DNA of 64,000 nt, from positions 1-64,000 of the forward strand of contig DATLGD010000164.1 of the NCBI GenBank assembly GCA_035540755.1. The letters are read 5' to 3'. The number at the start of each line of letters is the position of its first letter. Positions within the stretch are counted from its first letter, which is position 1. Shown in pieces: positions 10,057-19,043 of the stretch. The notes below the pieces were generated by a model. It was not told the origin of the DNA. It saw only the letters and a program-made list of their open reading frames with translations, and did not search any database. Origin of the DNA: DATLGD01 sp035540755. Its GTDB lineage: Bacteria > Actinomycetota > Actinomycetes > Mycobacteriales > SCTD01. Position numbers and translations under genes: made by a program.

Positions 10057-11651
10057 GCCCGGGTCCCCGCCCGGCGCCTGCCCAGGACCACGCCGGCGAC
10101 GGCGAGCAGGACGAGCAGGAGCTCGGGGACGACGCCGAGCCGGGTCGCCGGCGTCCGGGCGTCTCGCAGCGGCACCGACGTCACGGACACGTCCTGCGTG
10201 AACACCTGGGTCCGGTGGGACACGGTCCCGTCCGGCTGGATGACCGCGCTGACCCCGCTGGTGGCCGACACCACGACCGCGCGGCCGTGCTCGACCGCGC
10301 GCAGCCGGCTCATGGCCAGCTGCTGCTCGGTCTGCGGGCTGCGCCCGAAGGTCGCGTTGTTGGTCTGCACGACCAGGAGCCGGCCGCCTTCGCGGACGGT
10401 GTCGCGCACCAGCGCGTCGTAGGCGACCTCGAAGCAGATGACGTCGCCGAGCCGGGCCGGCCCGACGTCGAGCACCCCCACGGTCTCCCCCGCGGCGAAG
10501 TCGCGGGGGACGAGGTCGACCTGGCTGCTGACCCTGCGGGCCAGGGAGCGGAGCGGGATGTACTCGCCGAACGGCACCGGGTGGCGCTTGACGTACCGGT
10601 CCCCCGGGCCGGCCTCGGGGTCCCAGACGATGCCGGTGTTGCTGATCTTGTCGCCCGGCCCGTCGAGGACTGCGCCGACCAGCACGGGGACGCCGATGTC
10701 GCGCACCGCCGCGTCGATGGCAGCGAACGCGGTCGGGTCGGCGAAGGGGTCGATGTCGGAGCTGTTCTCCGGCCAGACGACCAGGTCGGGCTGCTCGGCC
10801 CGGCCGGCGCGGACGTCGGCGGCCAGCCCGCGGGTCGCCTCGACGTGGTTGGTGAGCACGGCGGCGCGCTGGGCGTTGAAGTCCAGGCCCAGCCGGGGCA
10901 CGTTGCCCTGCACGACGGCGACGGCCACCTGCTCGTCGTCGGCACCGCTGCGGACGGCGAGGGGGACGGCGGCCAGCGCCGGAAGCGCCACGGCGGCCGC
11001 GAGGCCGGCGGCCGTCAGCGCCGTGCGCCGGCTGCGGTCGAGCGCGACGAGGGCGAGCACGCCGCCGAGGGCCGCCACCCCCGCCGTGACCAGCGGGGCT
11101 CCCCCGAGCGCGGCCAGCGGGGTGAGCGGGGTGTCGGCCTGGCTGAAGGCCAGCCGCCCCCAGGGGAAGCCGCCGAACGGCAGTCGGGAGCGCAGCGCCT
11201 CCTGGGCCACCCACGCGCCGGCGACCCACAGCGGTGCCGCGGGCAGCCTGAGCAGGGTGGGCAGCGCGGCTCCGAGCGGCACGACGAACGCCGCCTGCGA
11301 CAGCGCCAGCAGCAGCCACGGCACCGGCCCGACCTCGAGGCCCGACCAGCGCAGGAGCGGGACGAAGAAGGCGAGGCCGGCGAGCAGCCCGAGCAGCGCT
11401 CCTCGCCGCGCCGTGCCGCCGTGGCAGGCGACGGCCAGCAGGGCCACGCCGAGCGGGGCGACCGCCCACCACCCGAGCGGTGGGAACGCGGCGTAGAGCG
11501 ACAGGCCGGCGGCGACCGCGAGCAGTGCCTGGCTCCAGGCCGAGCGGTCGCGGGCGCCCGCCGTCGGCGCGGGAGCGGCGCCGTCCGGAGCGGGCCCGCC
11601 GGCGCCGACGGCGACAGAGGTCGCTGAGCGCAGGGCGACGGGACGGTCCAC
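10053..11651 (-). CDS. lnt: Apolipoprotein N-acyltransferase
   Basis: 532-residue integral membrane enzyme that N-acylates the lipid-modified cysteine of lipoproteins. The N-terminal ~220 residues contain several hydrophobic helices; the C-terminal nitrilase domain starts near VAVAVVQGNVPR. The catalytic triad of the family is visible: Glu in LVVWPENSSD, Lys in YVKRHPVPFGEYIPL, Cys in GDVICFEVAYD. A last membrane helix follows (VVPELLLVLLAVAGVVLG). The start is GTG 11651. First gene of an operon with ppm1 and fxsA. Lipobox proteins in this window (21964, 62582) are potential substrates. Confidence 0.96.
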   Translation of the reverse strand: MDRPVALRSATSVAVGAGGPAPDGAAPAPTAGARDRSAWSQALLAVAAGLSLYAAFPPLGWWAVAPLGVALLAVACHGGTARRGALLGLLAGLAFFVPLLRWSGLEVGPVPWLLLALSQAAFVVPLGAALPTLLRLPAAPLWVAGAWVAQEALRSRLPFGGFPWGRLAFSQADTPLTPLAALGGAPLVTAGVAALGGVLALVALDRSRRTALTAAGLAAAVALPALAAVPLAVRSGADDEQVAVAVVQGNVPRLGLDFNAQRAAVLTNHVEATRGLAADVRAGRAEQPDLVVWPENSSDIDPFADPTAFAAIDAAVRDIGVPVLVGAVLDGPGDKISNTGIVWDPEAGPGDRYVKRHPVPFGEYIPLRSLARRVSSQVDLVPRDFAAGETVGVLDVGPARLGDVICFEVAYDALVRDTVREGGRLLVVQTNNATFGRSPQTEQQLAMSRLRAVEHGRAVVVSATSGVSAVIQPDGTVSHRTQVFTQDVSVTSVPLRDARTPATRLGVVPELLLVLLAVAGVVLGRRRAGTRA

Positions 11652-12063
11652 CCGTCCAGTGTGCCTGCTCCCGCGCTCGCCGCCCGCTGCAGACGGCTCG
11701 GCGAGGGCGGCGCCTGAAGGATGGCGCGGGGACAGGCGACCGGAGCCCTTCGGACCGACCCCGCGACGGATGGGTCCCGTCGCGCTGCCGTTGTCTACTG
11801 GACGCGGTCACCTGTCCCGGCGCGCCACCTCGTTCAGGGAAGCGGTGCTCCGACGACCTCGCGGCGGCTCCGGTCCTGTCGCTGGCCTGCCGGTCCGGCG
11901 GAGGATGTCCGCCGGGCCGTCTCGCCAGGTCCGGAGCAGTGCGTCGACCGGGTCAGGTGGCCGTTCGTCGGTGGGACCGGCGCGAGGGTACTGCGGACCC
12001 TGCACGGCGTGTCAACCGCCTGCACTCCTTGACTTTCGGGCGATCAGCGGGACTTCTCGGCGA
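11652..12063. other. 412-bp gap with no recognisable gene
   Basis: Short open frames exist on both strands but none has convincing sequence or a ribosome site. The gap must hold the lnt promoter, which I cannot place with confidence. At its right end the word CGATCAGCGGG occurs twice, at 12041-12051 and 12061-12071, 20 bp apart; the second copy spans the amidohydrolase stop codon. Confidence 0.5.
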
Positions 12064-13683
12064 TCAGCGGGGACGCATCCGGTCGTCGAGCGCCACGTCG
12101 AGGCGGTCGGCGCCGTGCACGGCCCACCCCCTGACGACCGTGGCGAGGCAGACCGGGTCGTCGGCCGCCAGGTCCGGCAGCCCGGACACGCCGGCCCGGG
12201 GGTCGGTGGACCAGCCGGCCACCCGGCCGTCGGGGACCTGCACCACGAGCTCGCCGGGAACCTCCCAGGCGGCGAAGGTGGCCGGAGCCCCCGGCACCAG
12301 GTCACCGGAGACGTCGTCGCGGACGGCCCGCCAGCCGCCGCGGGTGTGCGCGGCGAAGGCGGCCCGCGCCGACAGCCCGCTGCCGGGTGTGCGGTGCAGC
12401 ACGGCTGCCCGGACGCCGCCCCAGGGATCGAGCGGTGTCACCGGGGCGTCGGAGCCGAGCGCGAGCGGCACCCCGGCGGCAGCGAGTGCCGCGTACGGGT
12501 TCATCCGGGCGGCCCGCTCCGGTCCCAGGCGCTGCACGTACATGCCGTCCGGCCCGCCCCAGCGGGCGTCGAAGGCCGGCTGGACGCTCGCCACGGCACC
12601 GTGCGCGGCGAGGCCGGCGATGTGGGCGCCGGTGAGCAGCTCGGCGTGCTCGACGCGGTGGCGGGCCGCCCGGACGGCGTCGAGGCCCACGTCGCCCGCG
12701 GCTGCGGCCAGCCCGTCGACGACGGCCGTGAGCGCGGCATCGCCGATCGCGTGGAACCCGGCCTGCAGGCCGGCCCTGGTGCACGCTGCGACGTGCCGCC
12801 GTACCTGGTCGGACGACAGGTAGCCGACGCCGCAGGTGGCGGCGTCGGCGTACGGATCGGCCAGGCACGCGGTGTGGCTGCCGACGGCCCCGTCGGCGAA
12901 CAGGTCGCCGCCGGCCCCCACGGCCCCGAGCTCACGGGCGCGCTCGACGCCGTCCAGCTCGCCCCAGTAGCCGAGGACGGCGGGGCCTGGCTCCTCCGCC
13001 GCCAGCGACAGCAGGGACCGGAAGTCGTCCTCGCCCCCGATCTCCGGGCCGCCGCACTCGTGCAGGCAGCCGATGCCGAGCTCGGCCGCGCGCTGCCGGG
13101 TGGCGCGCTGGGCGAGTCGGCGCTGGGCCGGTGACACCGCGGCGTACGCCGCGGTGCGGACGGCCAGGTGCGCCTGCTGCCGGACCAGGCCCTCCCCGAC
13201 GAAGCCCGGCAGGTCCCGGGCGTGCGGCGTCGCGGCGAGCAGCGCGCTGGAGGCCACCGCGGAGTGCACGTCGGTACGGGCGAGGTAGACCACTCCCCCG
13301 TAGCTCGCCCGGTCCAGCTCAGCCGCCGTCGGGGGGCGCCGCTCGGGCCACGCGGTGTCGTCCCAGCCCGTGCCGAGCAGCACGCCGCCCCGCGCCACCC
13401 GGGCGGCCTGCGCCACCCGGTCCAGCGCTGCGGCGAGCGACGGCACGCCGGTGAGGTCCAGCCCGGCCAGCGCCAGCCCGGTCGACGTCGCGTGCACGTG
13501 TGCGTCGACGAAGGCCGGCGCCACCCACGCGTCCTCGAGGTCCACCACGCGGTCGGCCGCCAGGGCGTCGGCGGCCTGCTCGCCGCCGACCCAGGCGACC
13601 GTGCCGCCGTCGACGAGCAGGGCGGTGGCGAACGGGTCGGCCGACGACCGCACCCGGCCGCGGCGGAACAGCGTGGTCGGCAC
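12064..13683 (-). CDS. Amidohydrolase family protein (YtcJ-like)
   Basis: 539-residue metal-dependent hydrolase. The N-terminal beta-sandwich is followed by the metal motif VAPAFVDAHVHATSTG. Further ligands are probably in LQAGFHAIGDAAL and RHRVEHAELL, and the catalytic Asp in PLALGSDAPVTPLDPWGGV; the YtcJ-type insert GIGCLHECGGPE is also there. Relatives hydrolyse N-substituted formamides or similar amides, but the substrate here is unknown. GTG 13683 lies six bases after a TAGCCT box and has no ribosome site, so the mRNA is probably leaderless. Divergent from lat. Confidence 0.9.
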   Translation of the reverse strand: MPTTLFRRGRVRSSADPFATALLVDGGTVAWVGGEQAADALAADRVVDLEDAWVAPAFVDAHVHATSTGLALAGLDLTGVPSLAAALDRVAQAARVARGGVLLGTGWDDTAWPERRPPTAAELDRASYGGVVYLARTDVHSAVASSALLAATPHARDLPGFVGEGLVRQQAHLAVRTAAYAAVSPAQRRLAQRATRQRAAELGIGCLHECGGPEIGGEDDFRSLLSLAAEEPGPAVLGYWGELDGVERARELGAVGAGGDLFADGAVGSHTACLADPYADAATCGVGYLSSDQVRRHVAACTRAGLQAGFHAIGDAALTAVVDGLAAAAGDVGLDAVRAARHRVEHAELLTGAHIAGLAAHGAVASVQPAFDARWGGPDGMYVQRLGPERAARMNPYAALAAAGVPLALGSDAPVTPLDPWGGVRAAVLHRTPGSGLSARAAFAAHTRGGWRAVRDDVSGDLVPGAPATFAAWEVPGELVVQVPDGRVAGWSTDPRAGVSGLPDLAADDPVCLATVVRGWAVHGADRLDVALDDRMRPR

Positions 13684-13689
13684 CGCGCC

Positions 13690-13695
13690 AGGCTA
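13690..13695 (-). promoter_or_regulatory. Leaderless -10 box (TAGCCT) of the amidohydrolase gene
   Basis: On the minus strand TAGCCT is followed by six bases and the GTG start at 13683. No Shine-Dalgarno sequence intervenes. Confidence 0.55.
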
Positions 13696-13735
13696 CGAGG
13701 GTGCGGGTTGAGGCCGGGACCGGCACCGGACCTCC

Positions 13736-13751
13736 CGTCACGCCCGTGACG
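13736..13751. promoter_or_regulatory. 16-bp palindrome in the lat/amidohydrolase divergent promoter region
   Basis: CGTCACG and CGTGACG form a perfect dyad with a 2-bp centre, about 50 bp upstream of the lat -10 box and about 40 bp upstream of the amidohydrolase -10 box. The position suits an operator for a dimeric regulator. The regulator is unknown. Confidence 0.5.
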
Positions 13752-13801
13752 AGCAGGAGAACGTCCCGCAACAGCCCTGGCGTGCAGGACGTCCTCCCGT
13801 C

Positions 13802-13807
13802 TACTCT
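13802..13807 (+). promoter_or_regulatory. Leaderless -10 box (TACTCT) of lat
   Basis: TACTCT followed by seven bases and the lat ATG at 13815. There is no purine-rich ribosome site in that spacer. Confidence 0.6.
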
Positions 13808-13814
13808 CCGGACC

Positions 13815-15146
13815 ATGACGGTCACCGCCAGCAGCAGCGCTCCGCCCGCCCCCGCCGAGGTCCACGAGACGCTCCGTCGGTCGATGCTCGTCGACGGCTT
13901 CGACCTGGTGCTCGACCTGGCCGCCTCGCGCGGCTCCACGCTGGTCGACGCGCGAGACGGCACCCGCTACCTGGACCTGTTCACCTTCTTCGCCTCGTCC
14001 GCGCTCGGGATGAACGACCCGGCGCTGGCCGACGACCCGCTGTTCCGCGAGGAGCTGCTCGAGGCGGCGCTGAACAAGCCCAGCAACTCCGACGTCTACA
14101 GCGTGCCGATGGCGCGCTTCGTCGAGACCTTCGCCCGGGTGCTCGGCGACCCGGCGCTGCCGCACCTGTTCTTCGTCGAGGGGGGCGCGCTCGCCGTCGA
14201 GAACGCGCTCAAGGTCGCCTTCGACTGGAAGAGCCGGCGCAACGAGGCCGCCGGCCGCGACCCGGCCCTGGGCAGCCGGGTGCTCCACCTCGAGCACGCC
14301 TTCCACGGCCGCAGCGGCTACACGATGTCGCTCACCAACACCGACCCGAACAAGGTCGCCCGCTTCCCGACGTTCGACTGGCCGCGCATCCCGGCGCCCT
14401 ACCTCAGCGAGGGGCGCGACGTCGCCGCCGCCGAGCGCACCGCCCTCGCCGCCGCTCGGGCCGCGTTCGAGCGCCACCCGCACGACATCGCCTGCTTCCT
14501 CATGGAGCCGGTGCAGGGCGAGGGCGGCGACCACCACTTCCGGCCGGAGTTCCTGCAGGCGATGCACGCGCTGTGCGTCGAGCACGACGCCCTGTTCGTG
14601 CTGGACGAGGTGCAGACCGGCTGCGGGCTCACCGGCACCGCCTGGGCCTACCAGCAGCTCGGCGTGCAGCCCGACGTCGTCGCGTTCGGCAAGAAGACGC
14701 AGGTGTGCGGGGTGATGGCCGGCGGGCGGGTCGACGACGTGGCCGAGAACGTCTTCGCCGTCGGCAGCCGCATCAACAGCACGTGGGGGGGCTCGCTGAC
14801 CGACATGGTCCGGGCCCGCCGGATCCTCGAGGTGGTCGAGCGCGACGGGCTGATCGCCCGCGCCAGGGCGCTCGAGCCGGTGCTGCTCGGCCTCCTGCGG
14901 GACCTCGCCTCGCGCCACGCGTCCGTCACCGACGTGCGCGGCCGCGGCCTGATGTGCGCGCTGACCCTGCCCGAGCGCGCCGGACGGGACGCCGTCCTCG
15001 ACCGGCTGCGCGACCACGAGCACGTCCTGCTGCTCGGCTGCGGGACGCGCAGCATCCGCTTCCGTCCCGCCCTGACGGTGACCGAGGACGAGCTCGCCGC
15101 CGGCGTCGCCGCGCTCGACCGGGCTCTGACGGCGTCGTCGCTCTGA
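13815..15146 (+). CDS. lat: L-lysine 6-transaminase
   Basis: 443-residue PLP class-III aminotransferase that moves the epsilon-amino group of lysine to 2-oxoglutarate, giving 2-aminoadipate 6-semialdehyde (piperideine-6-carboxylate). Marks typical of Lat: LNKPSNSDVYSV, FFVEGGALAVENALK, HLEHAFHGRSGYTMSLTNT, LMEPVQGEGGDHHFRPEFL, VLDEVQTGCGLTG, the PLP lysine in VVAFGKKTQVCGVMAGG, and NSTWGGSLTDMVR. The aldehyde dehydrogenase 76 bp downstream would oxidise the product, so the pair forms the first two steps of lysine catabolism. Probably leaderless from TACTCT. Confidence 0.95.
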   Translation: MTVTASSSAPPAPAEVHETLRRSMLVDGFDLVLDLAASRGSTLVDARDGTRYLDLFTFFASSALGMNDPALADDPLFREELLEAALNKPSNSDVYSVPMARFVETFARVLGDPALPHLFFVEGGALAVENALKVAFDWKSRRNEAAGRDPALGSRVLHLEHAFHGRSGYTMSLTNTDPNKVARFPTFDWPRIPAPYLSEGRDVAAAERTALAAARAAFERHPHDIACFLMEPVQGEGGDHHFRPEFLQAMHALCVEHDALFVLDEVQTGCGLTGTAWAYQQLGVQPDVVAFGKKTQVCGVMAGGRVDDVAENVFAVGSRINSTWGGSLTDMVRARRILEVVERDGLIARARALEPVLLGLLRDLASRHASVTDVRGRGLMCALTLPERAGRDAVLDRLRDHEHVLLLGCGTRSIRFRPALTVTEDELAAGVAALDRALTASSL

Positions 15147-15222
15147 GCCGTCCGGGTCGCGGCGCACCGCGGCCCCGGCTGGCAGTCTGACCTCCCCTCC
15201 CCTCGCTCCCCAGGAGACCCCG

Positions 15223-16794
15223 ATGACCTCGCGTGTGACTGCCTTCGTCGACGGCGCGTCCGTCGACGGCGCCGCCGGCACCGTCCGGACGACCAACCCC
15301 GCCCGGCTCGACGACGTCGTCGCCGAGGTGGCTCTGTCGACGTCCGACCAGCTCGTCGAGGCGTTCCGCGCGGCGAAGGCCGCCCAGCCGGCCTGGGCGG
15401 CGACCCCTGCGCCGGTGCGCGGCAAGGTCATCGCCGCGGTGGGCAGGCTGGTCGAGGACAACCTGGAGGCGCTGGCGCAGCTGGTGACCCGGGAGGTCGG
15501 CAAGCCGATCGCCGAGGCGCGGGGCGAGGTCCAGGAGATCGTGGACACCTGCGACTTCTTCCTCGGCGAGGGCCGGCGCCTCTACGGCCAGACGGTGCCG
15601 AGCGAGATGCGCGACAAGCAGCTGTTCACCTTCCGGGTGCCGGTCGGCGTCGCGGGGATCATCACCGCGGGCAACTTCCCGGTCGCGGTGCCCTCCTGGT
15701 ACCTCGTCCCGGCGCTGCTGTGCGGCAACGCCGTCGTCTGGAAGCCGGCCGAGTACAGCGCCGCGCTCGGCGACGCCCTCACCCGCCTGTTCGTGGCCGG
15801 AGGGGTCCCCACCGGTGTGCTGAACACCGTGCACGCCGACGGCCCGACCACCTACGAGGGCCTGTCGCGCGCCCTCGAGCAGGGCCTGGTGAACAAGGTC
15901 GGCTTCACCGGCTCGTCCGAGGTCGGGGTCCGCATCGGCGAGCTCTGCGGCCGGCACCTGCAGAACCCCTGCCTGGAGCTCGGCGGCAAGAACCCGCTGG
16001 TCGTCATGCCCGACGCCGATCTCGACCTCGCCGCCGAGGGCGCGCTGTTCAGCGGCTTCGGCACGGCCGGCCAGCGGTGCACCTCGCTGGGTGTCGCGAT
16101 CGTCCACGAGGACGTCCACGACGAGTTCCTGCGCCGCCTGCTCGAGCGCCTGGCCGCGGCGAAGGTCGGCGACCCGACATCGGAGGAGGTGCTCTACGGG
16201 CCGATGCTGTCCGAGCGCTTCCTGCAGGGCTGGGAGAAGTGGCTCGGCGAGATCCAGCCGCACCACACCGCGCACGGCAAGCAGGGCCGCATCACCTCGT
16301 CGAATCCGCGCGACGGCTTCGTCGGCGACCCTGACGCCGGGGTGTTCGCGCACCCGGTCGTGGTCAGCGGCGTGCGACCCGACGACGCTCTCTACCGCAA
16401 CGAGACCTTCGGCCCGCTGGTGTCGGTGATGCGCTTCTCGACCTTCGACGAAGCGGTGGAGCTGGCGAACGGGCACGGCTACGGGCTCTCCAGCGCCATC
16501 TACACCCGTGACGCGCAGGCGGCGTTCCGGTTCCGCGAGCGGGTCAGCGCCGGGATGCTGTCGGTGAACAACTCGACGTCCGGGGCCGAGGCGCACCTGC
16601 CCTTCGGCGGCAACGGCAAGAGCGGCAACGGCTCGCGGCAGAGCGGCGTGTGGGTGCTCGACCAGTTCACCCGCTGGCAGTCGATGAACTGGGACTACGC
16701 CGGCAAGCTGCAGAAGGCCCAGATGGACACCGAGCAGCCGGCCGGAGGCAGCACGGTGGCCGATCCGCGCTTCCGGCTGCAGCAGACGCCCTGA
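15223..16794 (+). CDS. Aldehyde dehydrogenase, probably piperideine-6-carboxylate / aminoadipate-semialdehyde dehydrogenase
   Basis: 523-residue NAD(P)-dependent aldehyde dehydrogenase. Motifs in order: VAGIITAGNFPVAVPSWYLVPALLCGNAVVWKP (cofactor site; given in parts in the protein), VGFTGSSEVG, the catalytic Glu in CLELGGKNPL and the nucleophilic Cys in GTAGQRCTSLG, then ETFGPLVSVMRF and PFGGNGKSGNG near the C-terminus. It resembles ALDH7-like enzymes acting on 2-aminoadipate semialdehyde. Its place just after lat, same strand, points to oxidation of that product to L-2-aminoadipate. The ATG follows CAGGAGACCCC. Confidence 0.9.
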   Translation: MTSRVTAFVDGASVDGAAGTVRTTNPARLDDVVAEVALSTSDQLVEAFRAAKAAQPAWAATPAPVRGKVIAAVGRLVEDNLEALAQLVTREVGKPIAEARGEVQEIVDTCDFFLGEGRRLYGQTVPSEMRDKQLFTFRVPVGVAGIITAGNFPVAVPSWYLVPALLCGNAVVWKPAEYSAALGDALTRLFVAGGVPTGVLNTVHADGPTTYEGLSRALEQGLVNKVGFTGSSEVGVRIGELCGRHLQNPCLELGGKNPLVVMPDADLDLAAEGALFSGFGTAGQRCTSLGVAIVHEDVHDEFLRRLLERLAAAKVGDPTSEEVLYGPMLSERFLQGWEKWLGEIQPHHTAHGKQGRITSSNPRDGFVGDPDAGVFAHPVVVSGVRPDDALYRNETFGPLVSVMRFSTFDEAVELANGHGYGLSSAIYTRDAQAAFRFRERVSAGMLSVNNSTSGAEAHLPFGGNGKSGNGSRQSGVWVLDQFTRWQSMNWDYAGKLQKAQMDTEQPAGGSTVADPRFRLQQTP

Positions 16795-16800
16795 GGCGCG

Positions 16801-17202
16801 TCAGCGCTGCTTGCGGTGGTTCACCCTCGTCGCGTCGACGAGGAAGGTGATCCGCTGCTCCCCCGGCTGCCGGAACGGGTAGCTGTCGGCGTCCAGGTAC
16901 TTCTTGGCCAGCCGGTCGATGTGCGCGTCGGCCCCCTCGGTCGTGCCGCGGGCGGTGCCGCGCACCTCGACGTAGTCGTAGGGGTTGTCCTCGTCGTAGA
17001 CGACGACGGTGATGCGCGGGTCGCGCTCGAGGTTGCTCGGCCAGGTGCGCCCGACGGCGCTGTTCACCGCGAGCCGGCCGTCCTGCACGTCCACCCACAC
17101 GACCGTGCTGTGCACCGAGCCGTCGCCGTTCACCGTCGACACGACGGCGTGGTTCCTCTTGTCCAGCAGCGCCTGGACACCGGGGTCGTCGATCGAGGCC
17201 AT
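16801..17202 (-). CDS. PPOX-class F420/flavin-dependent oxidoreductase
   Basis: 133-residue split-barrel protein of the pyridoxamine-5'-phosphate-oxidase-like superfamily. It shows NHAVVSTVNGDGSVHSTVVWV, VNSAVGRTWPSNLERDPRITVVV and YVEVRGTARGTTEGADAHIDRLAKKYLDADSYPF, the usual pattern of actinobacterial F420-binding members. The last section is ITFLVDATRVNHRK. Substrate is unknown. The ATG follows GGAAGGA. Convergent with the aldehyde dehydrogenase (6 bp between stops). Confidence 0.9.
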   Translation of the reverse strand: MASIDDPGVQALLDKRNHAVVSTVNGDGSVHSTVVWVDVQDGRLAVNSAVGRTWPSNLERDPRITVVVYDEDNPYDYVEVRGTARGTTEGADAHIDRLAKKYLDADSYPFRQPGEQRITFLVDATRVNHRKQR

Positions 17203-17227
17203 CTGCGTGCATCCTTCCGTTCGGGAG

Positions 17228-19039
17228 TCAGAACCAGGCGTCCTGCATGTCCAGGGTCGTGCGGTCGAGGCTGTTCAGCAGGTCGAGCTGCGGGCCGGTG
17301 CGCGGCAGCTCGAAGCCGAAGAAGTACCGCGCCGCCTGCCTCTTGCCCTCGTAGAAGTCGCCGGACGCGTCGCCCGCGGCGAGCAGCTGCTCGAGCCACA
17401 GCCAGGCGACGACCACGTGCCCGACCGCCTCGAGGTAGACGCTCGCGTTGGCCAGTGCCACCTCGGGATCCATGCCGGCCCACAGCGCGGCGGTGACCTC
17501 GCCGACCCGCTGAACGACCGCGTCGAGCTCGTCGGCGTGCTCGGCCGCCTGACCGCCGGCGGCCCGCGCGCGAGCCGTCGTGGCGCCGATGGTCTCGACG
17601 AGCAGTGCGAGCCCCGCGCCGCCGTGCATGACCACCTTGCGGCCGAGCAGGTCGAGCGCCTGGATGCCGTGCGTGCCCTCGTGGATGGGGTTCAGCCGGT
17701 TGTCGCGGTAGTGCTGCTCGACGTCGTACTCGCGGGTGTAGCCGTAGCCGCCGAGCACCTGGATGGCGAGGCTGTTGGCCTCCAGGCACCACTGCGACGG
17801 CCAGCTCTTGGCGATCGGGGTGAGGGTGTCGAGAAGCAGGTGCGCCCGGTCGCGCTCCTCCTCTGTCTCGGCGGTCCTCTCGTCGTCGACCAGCCGGCCG
17901 CAGTACAGGACCAGGGCCAGCGCTCCCTCGACGTAGGACTTCTGGGCCAGCAGCATCCGGCGCACGTCGGCGTGCTGCACGATCGGCACCTGGGGCGCGG
18001 ACGGGTCCTTGGCGGCGATCGGCCGCCCCTGGGGCCGCTCGCGCGCGTACTGCAGCGACTTCAGGTAGCCGGTGTAGCCGAGCGCGGTGGCGCCCGAGCC
18101 GACGCCGATGCGCGCCTCGTTCATCATGTGGAACATGTAGGCCAGGCCGCGGTGCTGCTCGCCGACGAGGTACCCCACGGCCCCGGGCCGCCCGCCGGGG
18201 CGGTGCACCCCCTCCCCGAAGTTGAGCAGGGTGTTCGTGGTGCCGCGGTAGCCCATCTTGTGGTTGAGGCCGGCGAGCACCACGTCGTTGCGCTCGCCGA
18301 GCGCGCCGTCGTCGCCGACCAGCACCTTGGGCACGACGAACAGGCTGATGCCCTTCACCCCGGGCGGCGAGCCTGGGATCCGCGCCAGCACGAGGTGGAC
18401 GATGTTCTCGGACAGGTCGTGCTCGCCGGCGCTGATCCACATCTTGTTGCCGAACAGCCGGTAGGTGCCGTCGTCCTGCGGCTCGGCGCGGGTCGCGACG
18501 TCGGCCAGCGAGCTGCCGGCCTGCGGCTCCGACAGGCACATGGTGCCGAAGAAGCGGCCCTCGACCATGGCCGGCACGAACCGCTCGACCAGCTCGGGCG
18601 TGCCGTGCTCGAGCAGCAGGTTCGCGTTGCCGATGGTCAGGAACGGGTAGCTGCTGGTGCCGACGTTCGCGGCCTGGAACCAGCCGAAGCAGGCGCCCGA
18701 CACCACGTGCGGCAGCTGCATGCCGCCGACGCTCTCGTCCATGCTGCTCGCAACCAGGCCGGTGCGCGCGAAGACGTCGAGGGCCGGCTTGACCTCGGGG
18801 ATGACGGTGACGCGCTCGCCGTCGAACACCGGCTCGTTCTCGTCGGCCTTCTTGTTGTGCGGCGCGAAGTGCTCGGTCGCGACCTCCTCGGCCAGCGACA
18901 GCACGGCGTCGAACGTCTCGCGGGAGTGCTCGGCGTAGCGCGGGCGCTTGGTGAGCAGCTCGACGTCGAGCCACTCGTACAGCAGGAAGTCGAGGTCGCG
19001 GCGCGACAGGAGCAGGCTCTTCAGCGGCGGGGTCGGCAC
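17228..19039 (-). CDS. Acyl-CoA dehydrogenase with C-terminal extension
   Basis: 603-residue flavoprotein. Signature segments: FFGTMCLSEPQAGSSLADV, GNKMWISAGEHDLSENIVH, GLNHKMGYRGTTNTLLNFGEG, MMNEARIGVGSGATALGYTGYL, QVLGGYGYTREYDVEQHYRDNRLNPIHEGT. The last contains the probable catalytic Glu (IHEGT). About 120 residues follow the dehydrogenase core, as in DmdC-type long acyl-CoA dehydrogenases. The GTG at 19039 is chosen because upstream residues in this frame belong to the ThDP enzyme on another frame. It follows that gene by 4 bp, so it is co-transcribed with the ThDP enzyme and the CoA-transferase. Confidence 0.9.
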   Translation of the reverse strand: MPTPPLKSLLLSRRDLDFLLYEWLDVELLTKRPRYAEHSRETFDAVLSLAEEVATEHFAPHNKKADENEPVFDGERVTVIPEVKPALDVFARTGLVASSMDESVGGMQLPHVVSGACFGWFQAANVGTSSYPFLTIGNANLLLEHGTPELVERFVPAMVEGRFFGTMCLSEPQAGSSLADVATRAEPQDDGTYRLFGNKMWISAGEHDLSENIVHLVLARIPGSPPGVKGISLFVVPKVLVGDDGALGERNDVVLAGLNHKMGYRGTTNTLLNFGEGVHRPGGRPGAVGYLVGEQHRGLAYMFHMMNEARIGVGSGATALGYTGYLKSLQYARERPQGRPIAAKDPSAPQVPIVQHADVRRMLLAQKSYVEGALALVLYCGRLVDDERTAETEEERDRAHLLLDTLTPIAKSWPSQWCLEANSLAIQVLGGYGYTREYDVEQHYRDNRLNPIHEGTHGIQALDLLGRKVVMHGGAGLALLVETIGATTARARAAGGQAAEHADELDAVVQRVGEVTAALWAGMDPEVALANASVYLEAVGHVVVAWLWLEQLLAAGDASGDFYEGKRQAARYFFGFELPRTGPQLDLLNSLDRTTLDMQDAWF

Positions 19040-19043
19040 CGGC

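Noticed and set aside
12501..15548. 1015-codon minus-strand open frame across lat
   Set aside because: Antisense shadow of lat, the aldehyde dehydrogenase start and the amidohydrolase.
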